A DNA stretch of 64,000 nt, from contig JAIYDI010000014.1 in the NCBI GenBank assembly GCA_027487555.1, forward strand, positions 1 through 64,000, written 5' to 3'. The notes below the pieces were generated by a model. That model saw only the letters and a program-made list of their open reading frames with translations, did not search any database and was not told the DNA's origin. This document shows, piece after piece, positions 1 to 8,067 of this stretch. Position numbers and translations under genes: made by a program. How positions within the stretch are numbered: position 1 is the stretch's first letter; each line of letters starts with the position of its first letter. The DNA comes from Hyphomicrobiales bacterium (GTDB taxonomy: Bacteria; Pseudomonadota; Alphaproteobacteria; Rhizobiales; Devosiaceae).

Positions 1-107
1 GGAAGGAACGCATCCAGAAAACTCACCTGTTCCATTCACCGGCCCTCCATCCAAAGCCAGTGAATCACATCCACAAACAATCGCAAGTTTCGCAGAGGCC
101 TCGCTTG

Positions 108-250
108 CGGGGGAGGGTGGCGCGGAGCGCCGGGTGGGGGGTGCCGCTTGCGCTAAGTCTATGCAATGGTGACGGAATTCAGCGTAAGGTGCTCCCCTCA
201 CCCGCCCTTCGGGCACCCTCTCCCGCAAGCAGGAGAGGGCCCGACTGAGA
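108..250. repeat. Interspersed intergenic repeat, copy A
   Basis: Non-coding stretch downstream of the inositol monophosphatase gene. Its core, about 113-213, matches positions 31993-32093 over about 100 bp with only a handful of differences, including the shared string CGCTAAGTCTATGCAATGGT. The flanks are palindromic: CCCTCTCC and GGAGAGGG face each other around 216-239. A related inverted copy is at 36740-36864. Nothing else is recognisable in 1-257. Short reading frames across it are composition artefacts. Confidence 0.85.
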
Positions 251-257
251 GGTCAAC

Positions 258-1061
258 TCACCCCTTTTTCGGCACGTCTTTCAGCTGCTCGATCAGAAAC
301 GCATGCGTCGCTGCGTTCGCGACGATCATCGTGCCCGTGCGCTCGTAGAACTCCGGGCCACGCCCCCACCAGTCGGTGACCACGCCGCCGGCTTCCTCGA
401 CACAGAGAATGCCCGCCGCCGTATCGGAGAACCCGGTTTCCTCGAAATAGCCGGTGAGCCGCCCCAGCGCGACATAGGCGCAGGAATTTGCCGCGCTGCC
501 GACAATGCGGACCGCGCCGATCGGCGCGCGGATCGCGTCGAGCCGGGCATAGGCACCGGGGTAGAGCGACAGGTTCGGCGTCGGCAGCCCGGTGCCAATG
601 GCAAAGAGCCGCGTATCCACCTGGCCGCTGACGCGCATCCGCTCACCATTGCAGAAGCTGCCGCCGCCCTTGACCGCCGTGAACATCTCGTCGCGCACCG
701 GGTTGTAGAGCGCGCCCAGCACCGTCTCGTTGCCGCGCCTCAGCGCAATCGAGATGGTGTAATCCATGCCATTGATGAAATTCGTCGTGCCGTCGATCGG
801 GTCCACCAGCCAGCGATAGGTGCGGTCGCTGCCCTCGGTGGGCGCATATTCCTCGCCCTCGAGGCTCCAGTCCGGATAGGCGCCCAGCAGCCGCTCGCGG
901 ATCAGCCGCTCCGACGCAAAGTCCGCCTCGGAGACGAAATCCGCCGGGCCTTTGTGGCTGATTTCGAGCTCGCGGAAGCGGGCGAACCACTCGAGCGTCA
1001 GCGCACCGGCCTCGCGCGCTGTCGTTACGGCGAGGTCGAGAATTGTGTCATGGTCAGGCAT
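258..1061 (-). CDS. Inositol monophosphatase family protein
   Basis: A 267-residue Mg2+-dependent phosphatase of the IMPase/FIG superfamily, cytoplasmic. It hydrolyses myo-inositol monophosphate or a related sugar or nucleotide phosphate; the exact substrate cannot be read from sequence. The metal site is visible: GEE near residues 69-71 and DPIDGTTNF near 87-95, where family members carry DPIDGT(T)NF. The second motif is SDTAAG near residue 216 instead of the usual WDxAAG, keeping the metal-binding Asp. The start is placed at the Met beginning MPDHDTILDL, because an upstream in-frame extension to 1115 has no family character. It reads toward repeat copy A and follows the polyprenyl synthase gene on the same strand after about 70 bp, so the two may be co-transcribed. 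Confidence 0.93.
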   Translation of the reverse strand: MPDHDTILDLAVTTAREAGALTLEWFARFRELEISHKGPADFVSEADFASERLIRERLLGAYPDWSLEGEEYAPTEGSDRTYRWLVDPIDGTTNFINGMDYTISIALRRGNETVLGALYNPVRDEMFTAVKGGGSFCNGERMRVSGQVDTRLFAIGTGLPTPNLSLYPGAYARLDAIRAPIGAVRIVGSAANSCAYVALGRLTGYFEETGFSDTAAGILCVEEAGGVVTDWWGRGPEFYERTGTMIVANAATHAFLIEQLKDVPKKG

Positions 1062-1130
1062 CAGGCGCTCTTTGTCATCGATTGGTGGGCAGGCCAGGAG
1101 CCTCTGCCACGCCAATGCGACGAACAGGCG

Positions 1131-2150
1131 TCAATAGGCGCGGCTGACGGTGAATTCCGCAATCTCCGCCAGCAGCTCGCGCATGTCCGATTTCGGCAGC
1201 ACTTTGAGCGCGGCAATGGCGCGGCGCGCATGCTCACGCGCCCGCTCCACTGTTTTGCCGAGCGTGTCGGTGCGGTTGAACAGGGCAAGCACGGCGGCGA
1301 GCTGCTCAGGGCCGGCTTCGGAATTGCCCAGCGATTGCGCCAGCAGTTCGCGTTCGGCCTCGGTCGCACTCTGCAGCGCTAGGATCACCGGCAGCGTCAT
1401 CTTGCCTTCGCGCAAGTCGTCGCCGACATTCTTGCCGAGCCGGTTGGCCTCGCCGCGATAGTCGAGCACATCGTCCACCAGCTGGAACGCATAGCCGAGC
1501 TCGCGGCCATAGTCGCGCAGGGCGGCGCGGCCCGGCTCGTCCGCGCCACCGGCAATGGCGCCCACTTCGGTCGCCGCTTCGAACAGGGTTGCCGTCTTGG
1601 CGCGGATCACCGCGTCATAGTCGGCTTCGGTCGTGTTGAGGTCACGGGCACGGGCGAGCTGGAATACCTCGCCTTCCGCGATGATCGTCGCAGCCTTGGA
1701 GATGACCGCGAGTGCATCGAGGTTCCGCGCCTCGACCATCATCATGAAGGCCTGGCCCAACAGAAAATCACCGACCAGCACGCTCGCCTGGTTGCCCCAC
1801 ACCATGCGGGCGGCAAGGCGGCCGCGGCGCATGTCGCTTTCGTCGACCACGTCGTCGTGCAGCAGCGTGGCATTGTGCATGAACTCGACGGATGCCGCAT
1901 ACACCACTTCCTCGCCGTTCGGCGCGCCGCAGAGCAGCGCCGAGGCGATGGTCAGCATGGGCCGAAGCCGCTTGCCGCCTGCCTCGATAAGGTAGCGCGC
2001 AATCTCCGGCACAAGCTCGACATGCGAACTTGCCCGGTCGAGAATCATCCGGTTGACCCGCTCCATGCCCGGCTGGGTCACGGCAACGAGTCGATCGAGC
2101 GCGCCGATCATGTCCGTTACTTTCGCCGTTGCTGCCGCCGATGAGGCCAT
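1131..2150 (-). CDS. ispB: Long-chain polyprenyl diphosphate synthase (octaprenyl/decaprenyl type)
   Basis: A 339-residue trans-isoprenyl diphosphate synthase that condenses isopentenyl diphosphate onto allylic diphosphate to build the side chain of ubiquinone. Both aspartate-rich motifs are present: DDVVDESDMRRG (first, DDxxD) and DDVLDY (second), together with the substrate-binding GGKRLRP string near the N terminus. Length and motif spacing fit IspB-like enzymes rather than short-chain farnesyl synthases. In alphaproteobacteria the product is usually decaprenyl (Q-10), but chain length cannot be decided by eye. The gene is divergent from the methyltransferase at 2219, and the 68 bp between them must hold both promoters (a CTATAA box is visible near 2183). 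Confidence 0.93.
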   Translation of the reverse strand: MASSAAATAKVTDMIGALDRLVAVTQPGMERVNRMILDRASSHVELVPEIARYLIEAGGKRLRPMLTIASALLCGAPNGEEVVYAASVEFMHNATLLHDDVVDESDMRRGRLAARMVWGNQASVLVGDFLLGQAFMMMVEARNLDALAVISKAATIIAEGEVFQLARARDLNTTEADYDAVIRAKTATLFEAATEVGAIAGGADEPGRAALRDYGRELGYAFQLVDDVLDYRGEANRLGKNVGDDLREGKMTLPVILALQSATEAERELLAQSLGNSEAGPEQLAAVLALFNRTDTLGKTVERAREHARRAIAALKVLPKSDMRELLAEIAEFTVSRAY

Positions 2151-2218
2151 GAAATCCCCGGTTTGGTAGTTCGCGCACGAAGCCTATAAGGGCAAAGGCG
2201 TTCTGCCGGAAGGGTGCG

Positions 2219-3001
2219 ATGTCGCTAGATCAGTATACCGTGCTTGTAAAACAACAAGAGCTGAGCCGCGATGCCTTTCTGGGGGGGCGTGTCACCATCG
2301 CGCAGCCCGAACGCGGCTTTCGCGCCGGATTGGATTCGGTGCTGCTGGGCAGCGCGGTTTCGACGCGAGCGACGAGTATCCTCGATCTTGGTGCGGGGGT
2401 CGGAACGGCGTCGCTTGTGGCCCTGGCCGACGACGATCGCCGCACGTCGACCATGGCCGAGCAGGATACCGACATGGCAGCACTCGCGGTGTTGAACCTT
2501 GAGGCGAATGGCTTTGCCGATCGCGGGCGCGTGCTGGTCGTTGACGTAACCGCCCCGGGCAGGGTGCGAAGCGAAGCCGGCCTGCCAGCCGAGCACTTTT
2601 CGAGTGTCATCGCCAACCCGCCCTACTTCGATCCCTCGGCCGGGTCGGCGCCATCCGCGGCGCGCAAGGGCGCCCGGCACATGCCCGAAGATGCGCTCGA
2701 CCGCTGGGTGAAGACGGCCGCGACCCATGCCGCACCCGGCGGCGAAGTCATCTTCATCCACGTGGCCGCAAGCCTGCCGACATTGCTCGCCGCCTTTGGG
2801 ACGCGTTTCGGCGCTTTGACTGTCTTGCCCCTTCTCCCCCGCCCGGGGGACCCTGCGAGCCGCGTGCTGGTGCGCGGCATCAAGGGCTCGCGCGCGCCCT
2901 TCACGCTGCTCGCCGGGCGCGCCATGCATCTCGACGCGGGGCGCGGCTTCCGGCCGGAATTCGAGGCAGTATTTCGCGGCACCGGTCGGCTTGTCTGGTA
3001 A
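2219..3001 (+). CDS. TrmN6-type tRNA/rRNA adenine-N6 methyltransferase
   Basis: A 260-residue SAM-dependent methyltransferase. A Rossmann SAM-binding segment (DLGAGVGTASL) is near residues 59-69 and the catalytic NPPYFDP motif near residue 138; an NPPY tetrad marks enzymes that methylate exocyclic amines. Overall layout, with an N-terminal segment preceding motif I (LSRDAFLGGRVTIAQPE), resembles the COG4123 family that includes TrmN6, which makes m6A37 in tRNA1(Val). The start ATG has an AAGGG ribosome-binding site a few bases upstream. It is divergent from ispB and followed by the S49 peptidase gene after 51 bp. Confidence 0.85.
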   Translation: MSLDQYTVLVKQQELSRDAFLGGRVTIAQPERGFRAGLDSVLLGSAVSTRATSILDLGAGVGTASLVALADDDRRTSTMAEQDTDMAALAVLNLEANGFADRGRVLVVDVTAPGRVRSEAGLPAEHFSSVIANPPYFDPSAGSAPSAARKGARHMPEDALDRWVKTAATHAAPGGEVIFIHVAASLPTLLAAFGTRFGALTVLPLLPRPGDPASRVLVRGIKGSRAPFTLLAGRAMHLDAGRGFRPEFEAVFRGTGRLVW

Positions 3002-3052
3002 AGCTGCGGCCGAGCGCCTACATAAGCGCGGAACTTTCGATCCGGGGGAAAG

Positions 3053-3862
3053 ATGGGGGTCATATCCCGCCTCAAGCGGCTTATCGGAAAGGCCGTGCCC
3101 ATCGTGCCTGTGGTGCGGCTACATGGCATCATCGCGGCCGAAGCCCGGCCGGGCCGGCTGAATATCGAGACGGTCGGCCCGCTGCTCGAACGCGCCTTCA
3201 AGCTAAAGGACGCGCCCGCGGTCGCCATCATCATCAACTCGCCCGGTGGCTCGGCGGTGCAGTCGCGCCTGATCGCGAAGCGTATCCGCGACCACGCCGA
3301 GGAGTCGGGGAAGCGCGTGCTGGTCTTCGTCGAGGATGCGGCGGCGTCTGGCGGCTATTTCATTGCGACAGCGGGCGACGAGATTATCGCGGACCCGTCA
3401 TCGATCGTGGGCTCGATCGGGGTGATCATGGCCGGCTTCGGCTTTGTCGGTGCCATCGAGAAGCTTGGCGTCGAAAGGCGAGTCTATACGGCAGGTCGGA
3501 ACAAGTCGACGCTCGATCCTTTCCTGCCGGAAAAATCGGATGATGTGGAGCGCGTCAAGGCGCTCGAAAAATCCATTCATGCGACGTTCATCGATTGGGT
3601 GAAAATGCGGCGCGGCGAGAAGTTGCGCGCCTCTGACGAGCAACTGTTTACCGGCGAGTTCTGGACCGGCACGCAGGGGTTGGAGCTCGGCCTCGTCGAT
3701 GCACTGGGCGATGTTCGGGGCACGCTCCGTGCCCGCTATGGCGAAAAGGTGGAGCTCCGGCCGATCGACCAGAAGCGGCCTCTTTTCGCGCTGCCTCGGC
3801 TCGGGCTACAACTTGCTGCCGATCTCGAGGACAGGGCCTGCTGGGCTCGGCTGGGTCTCTGA
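3053..3862 (+). CDS. S49 family serine peptidase (SppA-like)
   Basis: A 269-residue single-domain S49 peptidase of the short bacterial/archaeal SppA class, which use a Ser-Lys dyad to degrade signal-peptide remnants or membrane protein fragments. The ClpP-fold core includes NSPGGSAVQS near residue 65, the nucleophile region AAASGGYFIA near residue 100, and a downstream lysine in TAGRNKS as the likely general base. The first 20 residues are only weakly hydrophobic, so membrane association is uncertain. A GGGGGAAAG ribosome-binding site precedes ATG 3053. A small membrane-protein gene follows after 12 bp, probably in the same transcript. Confidence 0.9.
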   Translation: MGVISRLKRLIGKAVPIVPVVRLHGIIAAEARPGRLNIETVGPLLERAFKLKDAPAVAIIINSPGGSAVQSRLIAKRIRDHAEESGKRVLVFVEDAAASGGYFIATAGDEIIADPSSIVGSIGVIMAGFGFVGAIEKLGVERRVYTAGRNKSTLDPFLPEKSDDVERVKALEKSIHATFIDWVKMRRGEKLRASDEQLFTGEFWTGTQGLELGLVDALGDVRGTLRARYGEKVELRPIDQKRPLFALPRLGLQLAADLEDRACWARLGL

Positions 3863-3874
3863 CAAGGCATTGAT

Positions 3875-4084
3875 ATGACAGGGATATTGATAAAAATCAC
3901 CATTTTCGTGCTCGTCGTGGGCGCGATATTCTTTGGCGTCAGGCGCATCTGGCGCGACTGGAAGGGCGAGTTTCGCAAGGTGGATGAGGCCCGCCACCAG
4001 CGTGATCTGAAGGAGCGGGCGCGCCCCGACGTGGTAACGCTGAAGCGCGACAAGGACGGCAAGTTTCGCCCCCCGGGCGCGTGA
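3875..4084 (+). CDS. Small single-span membrane protein, unknown function
   Basis: A 69-residue protein with one hydrophobic helix at residues 3-23 (ILIKITIFVLVVGAIFFGVR) followed by a highly charged, basic cytoplasmic tail (Lys/Arg/Asp/Glu rich). It lies 12 bp after the S49 peptidase gene and before glyQ, an arrangement that may be conserved but which I cannot verify here. No functional motif is recognised. A role as a small partner of the neighbouring peptidase is only positional inference. Confidence 0.7.
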   Translation: MTGILIKITIFVLVVGAIFFGVRRIWRDWKGEFRKVDEARHQRDLKERARPDVVTLKRDKDGKFRPPGA

Positions 4085-4092
4085 TACTCACG

Positions 4093-4114
4093 CGTCACGG
4101 GGCCGTGCTATAAT
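4093..4114 (+). promoter_or_regulatory. Promoter-like element upstream of glyQ
   Basis: CGTCACGGGGCCGTGCTATA lies at 4093-4112, overlapping a perfect TATAAT hexamer at 4109-4114. No good -35 hexamer is visible at 16-18 bp. The same 20-mer recurs with 18 identities at 62436-62455 upstream of the terminase genes. Confidence 0.5.
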
Positions 4115-4257
4115 GCGCTATGTGGGGCGAATTTGCCGCCATGGCAATTGTGGCAAGGCGGCCCGGCAGTGTGTGTTCGAAATCGCCGTTCATCTTGACC
4201 CGAACCGCCCCGGCCAATAGGTTCCGCCCGCAATAGACCGTGGATCAGAAGTTAGAT

Positions 4258-5181
4258 ATGACCGCCTTGCCCGCCCACATGGACCCCCGGAATTCGTTCC
4301 AGGGCCTGATCCTGACGCTCCAGCGCTTCTGGGCCGAGCAGGGCTGCGTCATCCTGCAGCCCTATGACATGCAGATGGGCGCGGGCACGTTCCACACCGC
4401 CACCACCTTGCGCGCCCTTGGCCCCAAGCCGTGGAAGGCTGCCTATGTGCAACCCTCGCGTCGCCCAAAGGATGGCCGATATGGCGAAAACCCCACCCGG
4501 CTGCAGCACTACTACCAGTTTCAGGTCATCCTGAAGCCCTCGCCCGACAACATCCAGCAGCTCTATCTCGATAGCCTTGCCGAGATCGGGCTCGATTCCG
4601 CCCTGCACGACATCCGTTTCGTCGAGGATGATTGGGAGAGCCCGACGCTTGGCGCATGGGGCCTGGGCTGGGAATGCTGGTGCGACGGCATGGAAGTCAG
4701 CCAGTTCACCTATTTCCAGCAGGTCGCCGGCTTCGAAACCAAGCCGGTTCCGGGCGAGATCACCTATGGGCTCGAGCGCCTCGCCATGTATGTACAGGGT
4801 GTTGAGAACGTCTACGACCTGAACTTCAACGGCCGTTCAGGCGACGAAAAAGTCACCTATGGCGATGTGTTCCTGCAGAACGAGCAGGAGCAGTCGAAGT
4901 ACAATTTCGAGGCGGCTGACACCGAGATGCTTTTCCGGCATTTCACTGACGCCGAGAAGGAATGCCGCGCCATCCTCGAAAAGAGCGCCGAGGGCAATCG
5001 CCACACCATGGCGCTCCCCGCCTACGAGCAGGTCGTCAAGGCCAGCCACAATTTCAACCTGCTCGACGCGCGCGGCGTGATCTCGGTGCAGGAACGCCAG
5101 AGCTATATTCTGCGCATCCGCGAACTTGCCAAGGCCTGCGGCGAGGCCTGGCTCAAGACGGATGGTGGCGGGCTCGAATAG
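4258..5181 (+). CDS. glyQ: Glycyl-tRNA synthetase alpha subunit
   Basis: A 307-residue catalytic alpha subunit of the bacterial alpha2-beta2 glycyl-tRNA synthetase, charging tRNA(Gly) with glycine. Strong family strings are present: [19 protein letters not shown] at the N terminus, [40 protein letters not shown] (motif 2 region), [21 protein letters not shown], and [18 protein letters not shown]. The start is uncertain: GTG 4240, ATG 4258 and ATG 4279 are all in frame and none has a strong ribosome-binding site; conservation begins just after 4279. The beta-subunit gene glyS is not adjacent, since the next gene is convergent and unrelated. A promoter-like element lies about 146 bp upstream. 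Confidence 0.96.
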   Translation: MTALPAHMDPRNSFQGLILTLQRFWAEQGCVILQPYDMQMGAGTFHTATTLRALGPKPWKAAYVQPSRRPKDGRYGENPTRLQHYYQFQVILKPSPDNIQQLYLDSLAEIGLDSALHDIRFVEDDWESPTLGAWGLGWECWCDGMEVSQFTYFQQVAGFETKPVPGEITYGLERLAMYVQGVENVYDLNFNGRSGDEKVTYGDVFLQNEQEQSKYNFEAADTEMLFRHFTDAEKECRAILEKSAEGNRHTMALPAYEQVVKASHNFNLLDARGVISVQERQSYILRIRELAKACGEAWLKTDGGGLE

Positions 5182-5198
5182 GCCCGCCAGCCCTTTCG

Positions 5199-5963
5199 TC
5201 AGCGCGATGGCAGCGCCCGGCCCTCGATGTAGTGCCCATAAAGCGTCGTGAGGATGCTGACGCCGACGAGCATCTTCAGCCAGCCCGTGACGAGCATCCA
5301 GACGTTTGCGAGGAAGTATCCGACATAGCCTGCAAGCATCAGGATCATCGCCGGTACGTCGATCGCTACCGCAGCCACTGCCGAGACGACGGCGAGGATG
5401 ATGATCACGGCATTGGCGCTGGCCGTGGCGCGCCAGGCGGCGCCCATAGTGATTGGTTTGTCGACAGCGATGGCGGGCAGTAGTGGCGCAAGCCGATAGC
5501 CGACAATCAGCACAGCGGCGATGCCGATGACGCCGGTGAGTATTGCGCCGACTGCACCGAGCAGAGGCACGAGGATGATCGCGACAATGCCGCTGATCAC
5601 GAGCATGACCACCATTCCAACAAGCCCAAGCAGAAACGAGTAGCCGCCGTAGGTCAGCAGTCGTTTGCCCTCGAACTGCGGCAACTGGCCATCGGGCTCC
5701 TCGTCGAGCAACACGTAACGGTGCCACGCCACCGCGATCCAGACGAAGGCGACTATGGCAAGGATTCCTGTAATGAGCCCGATGGCACCGGCAGTACCGG
5801 CTGCGGCTAGTGCCTGCTGTGGGTCGGTCGGAGCAGGAAAAATCAGCATGAGCAGGAGGCTCGGCACCGCGTAGATGAGATAGAGCAAGCCGGTGATCCT
5901 TAGCGCGGTGCGCCAGTTGTTCAGCACCAGCCTGACCGAATGCAGGAAGACATCGACGCCCAT
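5199..5963 (-). CDS. Multi-pass membrane protein, glycerophosphoryl-type unknown
   Basis: A 254-residue integral membrane protein of unknown function. Hydrophobic segments appear near residues 20-42, 55-85, 110-165 (two or three spans rich in Val/Ile/Ala/Gly) and 195-240, suggesting about six helices. The start is set at the Met of MGVDVFLHSV, because AGAGGGA sits 6-8 bases upstream and the longer in-frame version to 6056 lacks one. It is convergent with glyQ (17 bp between stops). No catalytic motif is visible. The Gly/Val/Ala-rich profile resembles small DUF-type membrane proteins common in Hyphomicrobiales, but I cannot name the family. Confidence 0.75.
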   Translation of the reverse strand: MGVDVFLHSVRLVLNNWRTALRITGLLYLIYAVPSLLLMLIFPAPTDPQQALAAAGTAGAIGLITGILAIVAFVWIAVAWHRYVLLDEEPDGQLPQFEGKRLLTYGGYSFLLGLVGMVVMLVISGIVAIILVPLLGAVGAILTGVIGIAAVLIVGYRLAPLLPAIAVDKPITMGAAWRATASANAVIIILAVVSAVAAVAIDVPAMILMLAGYVGYFLANVWMLVTGWLKMLVGVSILTTLYGHYIEGRALPSR

Positions 5964-6074
5964 GGAGATCCCTCTAGGTCCAGAAATGTGAACATGCCCC
6001 ATGTGGAGGCTAGCCTTTCCGGAAGAGTCGCGAAAGCAGAGCTTTGTGCGCCTCAAAACTGGCCACGCGACGAC

Positions 6075-6518
6075 TCAGCCCTTCCGCTTGAACGGCGCCA
6101 TGCCTTCATTCGCGAGCTGGTCGGCGCGCTCGTTCATCTCGTCGCCATTGTGGCCCTTCACCCAGTGCCAGTTGATCTTGTGGCGCTGCGTCGCTTCGTC
6201 AAGCGCCTGCCAGAGATCGACATTCTTCACCGGCTTCTTGTCGGCAGTCTTCCAGCCGTTCTTCTTCCAGCCGTGAATCCACTTCGTCAGCCCGTCCTTG
6301 ACGTAATTGCTGTCGGTGTGGAGTTCGATCTCGCAGGGGCGCTTCAGCGCATTGAGCGCCGAGATGGCGGCGGTCAGTTCCATCTGGTTGTTGGTGGTGA
6401 GCGGGGCGCCGCCCTTCAACTCCTTGATGGTATCGCCCCAGCGCAGCACAGCCCCCCAGCCGCCCGGACCGGGGTTGCCGGAACAGGCGCCATCGGTATG
6501 GATGATGACGGAATTCAC
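6075..6518 (-). CDS. rnhA: Ribonuclease HI
   Basis: A 147-residue RNase H1 that cleaves the RNA strand of RNA:DNA hybrids. Family features include [18 protein letters not shown] (first catalytic Asp), [13 protein letters not shown] (catalytic Glu), HTDSNYV (Asp), the basic protrusion [11 protein letters not shown], and [17 protein letters not shown] (His and last Asp). The start is GTG at 6518, whose GTGA overlaps the stop of the upstream acetyltransferase gene; an upstream extension to 6554 would overlap that gene more and lacks homology. It is the last gene of an ispH-GNAT-rnhA operon linked by 4-bp overlaps. Confidence 0.95.
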   Translation of the reverse strand: MNSVIIHTDGACSGNPGPGGWGAVLRWGDTIKELKGGAPLTTNNQMELTAAISALNALKRPCEIELHTDSNYVKDGLTKWIHGWKKNGWKTADKKPVKNVDLWQALDEATQRHKINWHWVKGHNGDEMNERADQLANEGMAPFKRKG

Positions 6519-7042
6519 GCTGCGGCCGGCCTCTCGTAACGATACCACTCGCAATAATGCCCATGGTCGTTGTTGCCAGTATGGGTATAGACGCCGCCCA
6601 GCTTGCGCAGCACCTTCAGGGAATTCTCGTTGCGGACATCGGCGAGTCCGATGAAATACGCTCGGGTGGTTTCGCGCCAGTACCAGTCGCGCAGGGCGCT
6701 CGCCGCCTCGTAAATATAGCCGTTCCCCCAGAACTCGGGGTAGAGGGAGTAGCCGATTTCGGGAGTATCCTCTGGACCGTACACGCCAAAGCCGCAGCGC
6801 CCCACAAGTACGCCGTCTGATTTCCGCGTGACCCGCAGCTTGCCCATCTTCTGGCGTTCAAACAGGTCGATCCAGTGGGCAAGGGCCGCATCCATCTCGT
6901 CCGTAGTCCAGGGGCGGCCATGTTCCGCCAGGTAGCGAGCGACAACCGGATCGCCATGCAAGCGATAGAGATCCTCGACCTGATCGCGGCGCCAGCCCGA
7001 CAGCACAAGGCGCTCGGTTTCCATTAGATCCAGATCGCTCAT
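6515..7042 (-). CDS. GNAT family N-acetyltransferase (RimJ/RimL type)
   Basis: A 175-residue acetyl-CoA-dependent N-acetyltransferase. It opens with [15 protein letters not shown], typical of RimJ/RimL-like GNATs, followed by [29 protein letters not shown] (acetyl-CoA pyrophosphate-binding region) and [18 protein letters not shown] near the end. The acceptor substrate is unknown. It overlaps ispH upstream (ATGA) and rnhA downstream (GTGA) by 4 bp each, so translation is probably coupled across the three genes. Confidence 0.88.
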   Translation of the reverse strand: MSDLDLMETERLVLSGWRRDQVEDLYRLHGDPVVARYLAEHGRPWTTDEMDAALAHWIDLFERQKMGKLRVTRKSDGVLVGRCGFGVYGPEDTPEIGYSLYPEFWGNGYIYEAASALRDWYWRETTRAYFIGLADVRNENSLKVLRKLGGVYTHTGNNDHGHYCEWYRYERPAAA

Positions 7043-8001
7043 GCCGTTGCCGTGCTCCGCAACTCTCGGGGAAGGTTGAAAACGATACGCTCACGTTGCT
7101 CGCCGCTTGCCTTGACCGAGATGTCGAAGCGCTCGGCAAAGGCCTCGATCACTTCGTCCACGAGCTTCTCGGGGGCCGAGGCGCCGGCGGTGATCCCAAG
7201 CGTGCGGATGGTTTCGAAGCGTGACCAGTCGATCTTGTCGGCGCGCTCCACCAGCATGGCATTGGCGCAGCCGGCGCGTTGTGCGACTTCGACGAGGCGA
7301 ACGGAGTTGGACGATTCGGGTGCGCCCACCACAATCATCGCCTCCACCTGCGGGGCGACGTGCTTCACCGCTTCCTGCCGGTTGGTGGTGGCGTAGCAGA
7401 TGTCTTCCTTGTGTGGCAGGCTTATCGCTGGGAAACGGCGGCGCAGCACATCAACGATTGCAGAGGTGTCGTCGACGCTCAGCGTTGTCTGCGTCACATA
7501 AGCGAGTTTCGATGGGTTGCGCGGCACGAAGGCCTCGGCATCGGCGACCGTCTGGATCAGCGTGATGGCGCCCTCGGGCAGTTGCCCCATTGTGCCGATC
7601 ACCTCGACATGCCCGGCATGGCCGATCAGCACGATTTCGCGGCCCTCGGCATGGTGCCGATTAGCTTCGATATGCACTTTCGATACGAGCGGGCAGGTGG
7701 CATCCAGGAAGTTCATCTGCCGCGCGGCCGCGTCGGCTGGAACGGATTTCGGCACGCCATGAGCCGAAAACACTACTGGCGCCTCGGTATTGGGGATCTC
7801 GTCGAGTTCCTCCACAAATATGGCGCCTTTGGCTTTGAGGCCATCGACCACATATTTGTTATGCACTATGGCGTGGCGCACATAGACGGGCGCGCCATAA
7901 CGCTCGAGTGCGAGCTCGACGATCTGAATGGCCCGGTCGACGCCCGCGCAAAAACCGCGCGGGGCACAGAGCGTTATGTCAAGGTGCGGCCTTGTTTTCA
8001 T
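7039..8001 (-). CDS. ispH: 4-hydroxy-3-methylbut-2-enyl diphosphate reductase
   Basis: A 320-residue [4Fe-4S] enzyme, the last step of the MEP isoprenoid pathway, yielding IPP and DMAPP from HMBPP. The three cluster cysteines are seen in [13 protein letters not shown] (near residue 13), [11 protein letters not shown] and AGCANAML or [10 protein letters not shown] in the C-terminal half. The substrate-binding strings [31 protein letters not shown] and [12 protein letters not shown] are also present. The start is the Met at 8001, giving [16 protein letters not shown]; a 131-residue in-frame extension upstream is antisense to the divergent PPDK-like gene and is spurious. It heads the ispH-GNAT-rnhA operon and supplies precursors for the polyprenyl synthase earlier in the window. 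Confidence 0.96.
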   Translation of the reverse strand: MKTRPHLDITLCAPRGFCAGVDRAIQIVELALERYGAPVYVRHAIVHNKYVVDGLKAKGAIFVEELDEIPNTEAPVVFSAHGVPKSVPADAAARQMNFLDATCPLVSKVHIEANRHHAEGREIVLIGHAGHVEVIGTMGQLPEGAITLIQTVADAEAFVPRNPSKLAYVTQTTLSVDDTSAIVDVLRRRFPAISLPHKEDICYATTNRQEAVKHVAPQVEAMIVVGAPESSNSVRLVEVAQRAGCANAMLVERADKIDWSRFETIRTLGITAGASAPEKLVDEVIEAFAERFDISVKASGEQRERIVFNLPRELRSTATA

Positions 8002-8067
8002 AAGAGAGCAGATGCTTGTCGGGTCGGCGCAAGTCAAGTGTTGCTCCACTGCACCGGGCTCGGCAAT

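Noticed and set aside
303..1382. 359-codon plus-strand frame opposite inositol monophosphatase and ispB
   Set aside because: Antisense to two conserved genes, with Arg-rich composition and no family motif.
7279..8067. In-frame 263-codon extension upstream of the PPDK-like protein
   Set aside because: It is antisense to ispH, which is strongly conserved, and shows no PPDK similarity.
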